Positions 57,801 through 63,051 of a stretch of DNA of 63,051 nucleotides are shown here, piece by piece. The DNA comes from an uncultured Bacteroidales bacterium (GTDB taxonomy: Bacteria; Bacteroidota; Bacteroidia; Bacteroidales; P3). Both the position numbers and the translations under genes were made by a program. Below the pieces are notes generated by a model. It ran no database searches. It was not told the DNA's origin and saw only the letters and a list, made by a program, of their open reading frames with translations. Every line of letters begins with the position of its first letter. Within the stretch, counting starts at the first letter, position 1. The DNA lies in the NCBI GenBank assembly GCA_905236645.1, contig CAJOMZ010000001.1:1-63051 (forward strand), in the 5' to 3' direction.

Positions 57801-59820
57801 ATGCCCCTATATAAGGGACGACTGTCACTGATTTCTGAATGTTTACAGCTTGACAGCCGTATTGCGACACATAGTGAAGGCTTACTGTGTTCTGCCCCGA
57901 TTCAGAAAAATTGGCAAAGTGATATTGCCCTGTTGAACTTCCGCCTCCGTTCCATTGGCACTCGTCGGCATTGGCCATCTCAGTATAGTACTGGTCAATC
58001 ATATACTCTTCACTGTTGTTTTGGCAAACCTCGTCGGGCCCTATTATTGACGGAGGATCTAACTCCCCTATCCTCAGTCTGATCACATTGACAGTCTCTC
58101 CAAGGCAACTCTTTCTTTTTAAAAACAGATTCACTTCGTATGGCAAATCAATATCATAATAATTGGCGATGATGTCAATGCCATTGCTCGTGTTGTCTCC
58201 AATTATTGATGCAAACTCGGGATACTCCACCCACCACATATACAGAACGCCGTCTGCCGACTGGTCGGCGACTTCCAAGTGCCTCGTCTGCCCTTGACAC
58301 AGTCTTAAAAACCTGCAGGGCATAGTGTCAAGTTCAAACTCTTTAATCTTTATCACTACGCTGTCCGAGCGGCATCCTGTGGTACGGTCAATTTGTGTCG
58401 CCAATATGGTCGCTATGGTATCGCCGAAGCCTATACTTACACTGTCTCCCTCAATCTGTTCAGGGATCGTTCCGCCATAAGCGGACTTCCATTCAATATA
58501 GTGATCCCTGGATGCGCTGATGCCGGCAAGCGGGACAACATCCAAGGGGCAGGCATTCATCGGGTAGCTCGCTATTACCGGTACGGCCGGGCGCCCGGCT
58601 ACAGAGACAGGACATTCCGCCGTATTGCAGTGGCTGCCGCTGTGGGCATATATACGGTAATTGCCCTCATCGGCAAAACGGTATCTGAAAAACTCGCCGA
58701 TTGTGTCGAAAACAGTCTGATTGCCCTTGAGCAGCGTCCATTGTACAGGCAAATGACTGTCTGTTGTACAACTGAAGACATCGCCCTGGCAAACTTTGGC
58801 CGAACGCGGCATTGTCCTGAGGCTGTCAAGGACCACAACAGTCAAATCCTCGCCAGAGCCCACGCACACAGTGTCCGGACCGTCAATTACAACCCGATTG
58901 GATATTATCGGCACACGTATGGATTTGCGGCCTTTGCACTCGCAGTAACAACTGCTGCCGTCCAATGTCAAAACTCCATATCCACAGTCAGGGTCCCCCC
59001 AATGAACCATTATCTGTGGACCTCCCTGTCCAGCCAAAATGGTCCCGTTCTCGACAGCCCATATATACTCTGAACAATCAACAGAAGTAAGTGTGTATGT
59101 TTGCGTGCTATTGGCACAGGCTGTGCCATAGCACGTCATATCGAACGGACACGCATCAAGAGCCTTAACCTCAATTGTTTCCTCGTCATAGCATCCACAA
59201 ACGTTGTATACCCTGTGGACTATGGTGTAAGAATCGTCGTAGGGCGGCGTGAATTCAAAGACAGGGCCGTTGGAAATCTGCCCGACACATTCCCAGTAAT
59301 AGTCCGTTATGGGAGCATCGCCCGAACCGCTTGCATCAGTAAAGACAACATTATAACCAGTACATACATTGACTACCTTTTTGCCATCAATTGTAACAGA
59401 ATATTCGGGTGAGGAATAACTTGCCACGTTAGGCTTGTCGATAAGGTTTATATGCAGTGTCTTGGCAGCCATTCTCTGCCCTATCGTCCGTGTCAGGACA
59501 ATCCAGCCTTCGACACCATCGCCCCATTCAATTTCAACCGACGTGCTGTCCGAAGAAAATGACAATGGTGTCCCTCCTGTGATCTGCCAGATGTAATGAT
59601 AGTACTCCAAACTGTCGCCATAGGCGGAGTACCCGACAACGTTACCACGACACGCAGATGCGGAATCAGGAAGCAAATGATAATCTAAATCCTGCACAGA
59701 ACAACGGTTGCTGCTCTCAGGCAGTATAGCAAAATTATACTGGGCATTCAGTCTGACTTGAGATACAAGCATCAAAAAAACAAAACAACAAACCCTGTTC
59801 ATATTTTTTTTCATATTCAT
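54826..59820 (-). CDS. Giant T9SS-sorted surface protein with PKD/Ig-like repeats (1664 residues)
   Basis: The signal peptide is MNMKKNMNRVCCFVFLMLVS, followed by QVRLNAQ. Many beta-sandwich repeats follow: WQITGGTPLSF with VEIEWGDGVEG, YYWECVGQISNGPVFEF, YIWAVENGTI with MVHWGDP, YQWSFSDNSYNYGQTIWHTF, YAYEWTITSPTSVV. These are PKD/Ig-like and Cys-rich in the first third. The C-terminus carries a sorting domain: YLVYPNPASGDVIVLN, ITVYSIDGREVLNV, YIIKIVSADGKTEFVKLIKK. Known: such proteins are seen among gliding adhesins and other T9SS cargo. Here I infer a large surface adhesin; gliding is not implied. First gene of a two-gene unit. Confidence 0.88.
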   Translation of the reverse strand: MNMKKNMNRVCCFVFLMLVSQVRLNAQYNFAILPESSNRCSVQDLDYHLLPDSASACRGNVVGYSAYGDSLEYYHYIWQITGGTPLSFSSDSTSVEIEWGDGVEGWIVLTRTIGQRMAAKTLHINLIDKPNVASYSSPEYSVTIDGKKVVNVCTGYNVVFTDASGSGDAPITDYYWECVGQISNGPVFEFTPPYDDSYTIVHRVYNVCGCYDEETIEVKALDACPFDMTCYGTACANSTQTYTLTSVDCSEYIWAVENGTILAGQGGPQIMVHWGDPDCGYGVLTLDGSSCYCECKGRKSIRVPIISNRVVIDGPDTVCVGSGEDLTVVVLDSLRTMPRSAKVCQGDVFSCTTDSHLPVQWTLLKGNQTVFDTIGEFFRYRFADEGNYRIYAHSGSHCNTAECPVSVAGRPAVPVIASYPMNACPLDVVPLAGISASRDHYIEWKSAYGGTIPEQIEGDSVSIGFGDTIATILATQIDRTTGCRSDSVVIKIKEFELDTMPCRFLRLCQGQTRHLEVADQSADGVLYMWWVEYPEFASIIGDNTSNGIDIIANYYDIDLPYEVNLFLKRKSCLGETVNVIRLRIGELDPPSIIGPDEVCQNNSEEYMIDQYYTEMANADECQWNGGGSSTGQYHFANFSESGQNTVSLHYVSQYGCQAVNIQKSVTVVPYIGAYLDTLSIPGQICMQFEDVVNGSVSYNWNGGMTGQCIPYIQGRYYQCTARIVDHPCDVVAALGESSHYVPCRHHKIIEEQNLRSTVTCFNKVVFFRDNIPESVTSLNITCNGHTKKYDFPSDEHQITAKIDSLGEYVATMEWKSNDTCYIAKSRGIISTVPNIIVKYDCADSLIIFDSSLYRAVPMPSPRTIIVLNREVQIFVKQMTGNARRTAMSIRTLRDGEVLNVLLQIGTCIDTTKYMFHYKPHQLSINARRKMCNQTPFQFSASAAGTGLTYQWSFSDNSYNYGQTIWHTFKYNNVNDYVNEVVRLTVTDFQGCTGITNKTIILKNNLYEAYGDEAPNDLGIQYDIENSPVCGGTSIRLVYWNNYDTSSNIDSVLFEWQPQNNLIYLNKSYANHTGTYFVYVTDTGYLCRAFDRVDIIFKNTPKARIGYRNKYCQNETVNLQGNTGSQYAYEWTITSPTSVVTQYNTADIAFTVRETGLWKARLRVSAPPELGGCTSVDSVTFSVYPPPAAPTIVFDGNKCISEGPVDLACDEEISLIWSNGTSGMTTRYYYDGLASAYYIDQQTGCKSLPTQILIPQAPRMDAVLTGCYEICNDDQPYINVLSIGTDVNWWQWQKEYLYISQGQTFPASLPVTPNSTFFMTASYGADCESESNGLTIYGRDCSEEEHERLLGLELEDVTIKMEGCKIKGTFTFRFINDSELDFTMNRILFYPDQTNYTMSTFPVFVPAQGSSALVDLEITFSDLSQPIIYIVFSDGVYQLGQISFNLLEWLEQQNVHGGCFFGTNVSITPNVNYGTQGQTVFFDFTCQSPVPDVYMLWSDEGEVLNYHYDALSNEVGCLLYFDYGKFSQLLYADSCIHLHLLVCDKDGLCIADTCIGVDRLADYIPPPEYLQKSYSYGDISSEALPESRYLVYPNPASGDVIVLNKESWTEAADIAGITVYSIDGREVLNVLGVSRLNVVMFAQAAYIIKIVSADGKTEFVKLIKK

Positions 59821-59882
59821 TATGTTTTTATGTTACAAACAATACTTTTGGTTTACGGTTGATGTTAATAAAAATCATTTTG

Positions 59883-59914
59883 CAAAAATACTACTTTTTT
59901 TTGAATATGCCAAA
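59883..59914 (-). promoter_or_regulatory. Promoter of the 1664-residue protein gene
   Basis: On the minus strand TTTG (59911-59914), a 20-nt spacer and TATTTTTG (59883-59890) match the Bacteroidetes consensus fully. The ATG at 59820 lies 63 nt downstream. Confidence 0.75.
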
Positions 59915-60026
59915 TCTTTTTCAACTTTATGCCCTGACTATTCACAGTTTCACACTATTCCTCCACCACACCAGAGAGGGGTTTTCTTATATCGTTCTAA
60001 TTAACTTCACATACATTTCCCATAAT

Positions 60027-60057
60027 ATATAATATAAGAACAATATAATATAAGAAC
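60027..60057. repeat. 15-nt direct repeat in the gdhA upstream region
   Basis: ATATAATATAAGAAC occurs twice with a 16-nt period (60027-60041 and 60043-60057, the second starting with an equivalent A), followed by CGGACGGTCCG. The repeats lie about 150-180 nt upstream of the gdhA promoter in the 437-nt gap between divergent genes. They might be operator sites; the rest of the gap shows no gene. Confidence 0.5.
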
Positions 60058-60180
60058 GGACGGTCCGGAAGCCTGCCCGAGGAAGCCTTGAGAGGTGGTG
60101 TCAGGCTGTTTTGTGCTGCGGAGGGAATACCCAGCAGAACTTGTTGTTCTATAACGATTTGAAAAAATAAACTAAAAATA

Positions 60181-60212
60181 TTTCACCATATCAGAAAAAC
60201 TTAGTACATTTG
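60181..60212 (+). promoter_or_regulatory. Promoter of gdhA
   Basis: TTTC (60181-60184), a 20-nt spacer and TACATTTG (60205-60212) fit the TTTG/TAnnTTTG pattern with one mismatch at -33. The start ATG (60258) lies 45 nt further on. Confidence 0.65.
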
Positions 60213-60257
60213 TTTTCTCAATTCAAAACAAATTATTAACATAAATAATTGAATAAG

Positions 60258-61601
60258 ATGAAAGTAAATGAAATTATGGCTAACCTGGAAGCCAAACATC
60301 CGGGCGAAAATGAGTACTTGCAGGCCGTTCGCGAGGTCCTGGAAACCATCGAAGAAGAATACAACAAGCACCCCGAATTCGAGGCTGCCAAGATCGTTGA
60401 GCGCATTGTTGAGCCCGACCGTATCTTCAAGTTCCGCGTCGTTTGGGTTGACGATAAGGGTCAGACCCAGGTGAACCTCGGCTACCGTGTACAGTACAAC
60501 GCTGCCCTCGGTGCATACAAAGGCGGTCTCCGCTTCCACCCGAAGGTCAACGAGTCGATGCTGAAATTCCTCGGTTTCGAGCAGATCTTCAAGAACAGCC
60601 TTACTATGCTGCCTCTCGGCGGTGGTAAGGGTGGTTCCGATTTCGATCCTATGGGCAAGAGCGACGCTGAAATTATGCGTTTCTGCCAGGCCTTCGTCTA
60701 TGAGCTGTGGCGCAACATCGGTCCCGACCAGGACAGCCCCGCTGGTGACGTAGGAGTTGGTGGCCGCGAAATCGGTTATATGTACGGTATGTACAAGAAA
60801 CTCGCCCGCGAGCACTCTACCGGCGCTCTCACCGGCAAGAGCTACGGCTGGGGTGGTTCCCTCATCCGTCCCGAGGCTACTGGTTTCGGCGCTGTCTACT
60901 ATGTAGAGCGTATGGTGAAGGAGAAAGGTGACACGATGGAAGGCAAGCGCGTTGCTCTCTCCGGCTTCGGTAACGTTGCTTGGGGTGCTGCTATCAAGGC
61001 TACCGAACTCGGTGCCAAGGTTGTCGCTATCAGCGGTCCCGACGGTGTCTGCGAAATCGCCGACGGTATCACCAAGGAAATGATCGACTATATGCTCGAT
61101 ATGCGCGCCAGCAACCGCAACAAGGTTGAGGATATGGCCACCAAGTTCCCCGGCAAGGCTAAATTCACCGCCGGCAAGAAGGCTTGGAGCGTGAAGTGCG
61201 ACATCGCTATGCCTTGCGCTTTCCAGAACGAGCTCGCCGAAGAAGATGCCAAGATGCTCCTCGCCAATGGCGTGAAGTATGTTGCTGAGGTTTCGAATAT
61301 GGGTTGCCAGCCCGGCGCTATCGCTGCTATCCAGGCTGCTAAGGTTCCCTTCGGTCCTGGCAAGGCTGTCAACGCAGGTGGCGTTGCTACCTCTGGCCTC
61401 GAAATCTGCCAGAACGCCGAGCACCGCAACTGGACTGCCGAGGAAGTTGACAAGAACCTCCATACCATTATGAACAACATCTATGATATGTGCGTCGAGC
61501 ACGGTCGTCAGGCTGACGGTACCATCAACTACGTCAAGGGTGCCAACATCGCCGGCTTTATGCGCGTAGCCAATGCTATGATTGCTCAGGGTATCATCTA
61601 A
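60258..61601 (+). CDS. gdhA: NADP-type glutamate dehydrogenase
   Basis: I start at ATG 60258 (MKVNEIMANLEAKHPGENEY); a TTG at 60249 would add MNK. The 447-residue enzyme shows LGYRVQYNAALGAYKGGLRF, MLPLGGGKGGSDFDPMGKSD with the catalytic Lys, DVGVGGREIGYMYG, VALSGFGNVAWG (nucleotide-binding) and EVSNMGCQPGAI. It aminates 2-oxoglutarate with ammonia. Codon choice here (many GCT, GGT, TTC) differs from the neighbours and resembles a highly expressed gene. It is followed by a strong terminator. Confidence 0.95.
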   Translation: MKVNEIMANLEAKHPGENEYLQAVREVLETIEEEYNKHPEFEAAKIVERIVEPDRIFKFRVVWVDDKGQTQVNLGYRVQYNAALGAYKGGLRFHPKVNESMLKFLGFEQIFKNSLTMLPLGGGKGGSDFDPMGKSDAEIMRFCQAFVYELWRNIGPDQDSPAGDVGVGGREIGYMYGMYKKLAREHSTGALTGKSYGWGGSLIRPEATGFGAVYYVERMVKEKGDTMEGKRVALSGFGNVAWGAAIKATELGAKVVAISGPDGVCEIADGITKEMIDYMLDMRASNRNKVEDMATKFPGKAKFTAGKKAWSVKCDIAMPCAFQNELAEEDAKMLLANGVKYVAEVSNMGCQPGAIAAIQAAKVPFGPGKAVNAGGVATSGLEICQNAEHRNWTAEEVDKNLHTIMNNIYDMCVEHGRQADGTINYVKGANIAGFMRVANAMIAQGII

Positions 61602-61631
61602 AAATTGCCCGTCAATTTACTCTCAATACGA

Positions 61632-61663
61632 AAGGCCGTCCACTCACGGACGGCCTTTTCTTT
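61632..61663 (+). terminator. Intrinsic terminator after gdhA
   Basis: A 10-bp perfect stem (AAGGCCGTCC with GGACGGCCTT) around a 6-nt loop is followed by TTCTTTATAT, 30 nt after the gdhA stop. It is the clearest rho-independent terminator in the window. Confidence 0.88.
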
Positions 61664-61700
61664 ATATACAATATTTCAAAGCCGTCGACGTTATCTTATT

Positions 61701-62123
61701 ATGAAACACATCGAAATCATCAACGGCCCCAACCTAAACCTCACCGGCCGTCGCCAACCCGAAATCTACGGCTCCGTCACTATGGAGCAATACCTCGACG
61801 AGCTGAAACAGCGCTTCCCCGAAGTGCAGATAGGCCACTATCAAAGCAATGTCGAAGGCGAAATCATCAACCGCATCCAGCAGGTAGGCTTCACTGCCGA
61901 CGGCATCATTATCAACGCCGGCGGCTACAGCCACACCAGCATCGCCATCCACGACGCCCTTGCCGCCGTCACATCGCCAGCCATAGAAGTGCACCTGAGC
62001 AACATCTTCGCCCGCGAAGAGTATCGCCACCACTCGCTGCTCACCAGCGCCTGCCGTGGAATAATCTGCGGCCTCGGGCTTAAAGGCTACGAACTGGCAA
62101 TCAAAGCATTGCTGGCCGACTGA
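61701..62123 (+). CDS. aroQ: Type II 3-dehydroquinate dehydratase
   Basis: The start at 61701 (MKHIEIINGPNLNLTG) gives 140 residues, the normal family length; an earlier in-frame start at 61605 would add 32 residues that lie over the gdhA terminator. Motifs are NGPNLNLTGRRQPEIYG (catalytic Tyr near residue 24), QSNVEGEIINRIQ, IINAGGYSHTSIAIHDAL (His), EVHLSNIFAREEYRHHS and GLGLKGYELAI. It dehydrates 3-dehydroquinate in the shikimate pathway. Confidence 0.95.
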   Translation: MKHIEIINGPNLNLTGRRQPEIYGSVTMEQYLDELKQRFPEVQIGHYQSNVEGEIINRIQQVGFTADGIIINAGGYSHTSIAIHDALAAVTSPAIEVHLSNIFAREEYRHHSLLTSACRGIICGLGLKGYELAIKALLAD

Positions 62124-62176
62124 AGAATTAGTCCATCTTTTTTGTAAGATTTCGCACACTTCTGCGACTACTCGGT

Positions 62177-62671
62177 ATGAAACAGGATACCGAACAATTC
62201 AAACGCGACATATTGCCTCTGCAACCCACGATGCAGCGAATGGCCGAAAGCCTGCTGCACGACGAGGAAGATGCAGCCGATGTGGTGCAGGATTGTCTCG
62301 TAACCCTGTGGAGCGAACGCGAGAAGCTGCGGCGTATTGTCAACCTCGAAGCCTGGTGCATCACGCTGGTCAAGCGCCGCTGCATCGACAGCCTGCGCCG
62401 CAGACATCCCACCGTGCAGATTGACCAACGCACTATGAGCCTTGCCGAAGAAGAGGCAAACGATGCCGAAGAGCGCCTGCAACTGGCAATGAAACTCGTT
62501 GAAAAACTACCCGATCGACAGAAACAAATCATTAAACTAAAGCATTTTGACAATGCCGACACCGAACACATCGCCTCAAAACTGAACATCTCCCAAAGCA
62601 ACGTCTATACTCTTCTCTCAAGAGCATACCACTCACTGAAACAAATGATATTGGAATATGAAAAACGATAG
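62177..62671 (+). CDS. ECF-type RNA polymerase sigma factor
   Basis: The 164-residue protein has region 2 (LLHDEEDAADVVQDCLVTLW, with ITLVKRRCIDSLRRRHP) and region 4 (KLPDRQKQIIKLKHFDNADT, ASKLNISQSNVYTLLSRAYH), and no regions 1 or 3. It is followed with a 14-nt overlap by a gene for a small membrane protein, the usual order for a sigma/anti-sigma pair. The controlled genes are unknown. Confidence 0.9.
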   Translation: MKQDTEQFKRDILPLQPTMQRMAESLLHDEEDAADVVQDCLVTLWSEREKLRRIVNLEAWCITLVKRRCIDSLRRRHPTVQIDQRTMSLAEEEANDAEERLQLAMKLVEKLPDRQKQIIKLKHFDNADTEHIASKLNISQSNVYTLLSRAYHSLKQMILEYEKR

Positions 62672-63051
62672 CAACAAAATGGACCTCGACCAACTGCTGG
62701 CCACCCTTGAGCACGCCGGTCGCGACAGCCGCCGCCAGCAGGAACTGGGCGCAATGATCGACAGCCTTGCCGCCGCCGAAACCACCAAACGTCGCGGCTT
62801 CTGGTGGTGGTCGTCGCGCATCGCAGCGGCAGCCTGCGTCACATTCTTCGTAACCACCGCCGTGCGCATCTGGTTCATCCCGACAGGCCCCGCCACCAAA
62901 GGCGTGCCCACAGTGGCAGAAACGTACAGCACCGAAACGCCTACGACCACAGTCCGCGACACAACAGTCCTCCCGACCGTAAGCCATAGCGAGACAATCC
63001 ACACGCCAAAAGCCGAGAGGGCCGTAATCGGGCAGAGCGCGAGAAACACGC
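62658..63051 (+). CDS. Probable anti-sigma or membrane protein, 3' end outside window
   Basis: The frame opens at ATG 62658, inside the sigma gene's end, and stays open to the edge (131 codons seen). The product starts MKNDSNKMDLDQLLATLEHA and has a basic stretch TTKRRGFWWWSSR before one membrane helix (IAAAACVTFFVTTAVRIWFI, about residues 54-73). A Thr/Pro-rich periplasmic part follows (VAETYSTETPTTTVRDTTVL). The position and single helix suggest an anti-sigma factor, but no known anti-sigma motif is seen. Confidence 0.65.
   Translation, partial: MKNDSNKMDLDQLLATLEHAGRDSRRQQELGAMIDSLAAAETTKRRGFWWWSSRIAAAACVTFFVTTAVRIWFIPTGPATKGVPTVAETYSTETPTTTVRDTTVLPTVSHSETIHTPKAERAVIGQSARNT

Noticed and set aside
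1-63051. tRNA, rRNA, riboswitch or IS elements
   Set aside because: I looked for the usual T-loop and conserved stem sequences, transposase motifs and terminal repeats by eye and found none I could support; a covariance-model scan would be needed to exclude small RNAs.

Overview
The window looks like chromosomal DNA of an uncultured Bacteroidales-type bacterium. Signs: the -33 TTTG / -7 TAnnTTTG promoter pattern (clear copies upstream of wza and of the 1664-residue protein gene), type IX secretion (T9SS) cargo with C-terminal 'PNP...G.Y..RI/KI' sorting domains, a PorE-like OmpA protein, a BY-kinase, the pyrH-frr pair and hexameric-type glutamate dehydrogenase. I saw no rRNA, tRNA, CRISPR array, phage or transposase gene.

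Layout. (1) 1-9228, minus strand: the first 3076 codons of one giant secreted adhesin. It stays open to the window edge, so its 3' end is missing. It alternates cleaved-adhesin/MAM-like modules with fibronectin type III (FN3) domains. (2) 9229-9858: a non-coding gap with a striking palindrome of 11-nt units and an intrinsic terminator. (3) 9859-23804, minus strand: a surface-polysaccharide operon, in transcription order wza, wzc (BY-kinase with a (GY)n tail), rmlA, rmlC, rmlD, rmlB, wecA-like, wbpB/wlbA, wbpD, wbpE, wbpA (frameshifted) and a CapD/WbpM-type dehydratase. It makes dTDP-rhamnose and UDP-2,3-diacetamido-2,3-dideoxyhexuronate precursors, but has no flippase, polymerase or glycosyltransferase here. 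(4) 24339-31821, plus strand: AddB-like nuclease, an OmpA/TPR lipoprotein, pssA, queA and comF. (5) 32258-35190: two secreted proteins, the second with a T9SS sorting domain. (6) 35349-37465: pyrH, frr, birA. (7) 37607-44812: a candidate conflict/defence island made of an AAA ATPase, a SIR2-like/TIR fusion and, overlapping it by 4 nt, a 1508-residue membrane-spanning nSTAND ATPase ending in WG repeats. (8) 44959-52838: lipoprotein, YitT-type membrane protein, frameshifted glycosyltransferase, a small secreted protein, PorE-like protein and alpha/beta hydrolase. (9) 52846-59820, minus strand: two T9SS cargo proteins of 658 and 1664 residues. (10) 60258-63051: gdhA with a clean terminator, aroQ, an ECF-type sigma factor and the start of a probable anti-sigma gene that runs off the window.

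How it fits together. In Porphyromonas gingivalis the Wbp pathway supplies the sugar of the anionic LPS that anchors T9SS cargo. Here a Wbp pathway, a PorE-like T9SS-associated protein and at least three proteins with T9SS-type sorting domains (plus the giant adhesin, a likely fourth) lie within 63 kb. The joint role is an inference.

The most novel-looking parts are the SIR2-TIR/nSTAND pair at 38850-44812 and a family of short intergenic elements built from 11-nt units: three dispersed related copies and one large palindrome of a different unit. Two genes (wbpA and a glycosyltransferase) carry single-base frameshifts that may be real or assembly errors.
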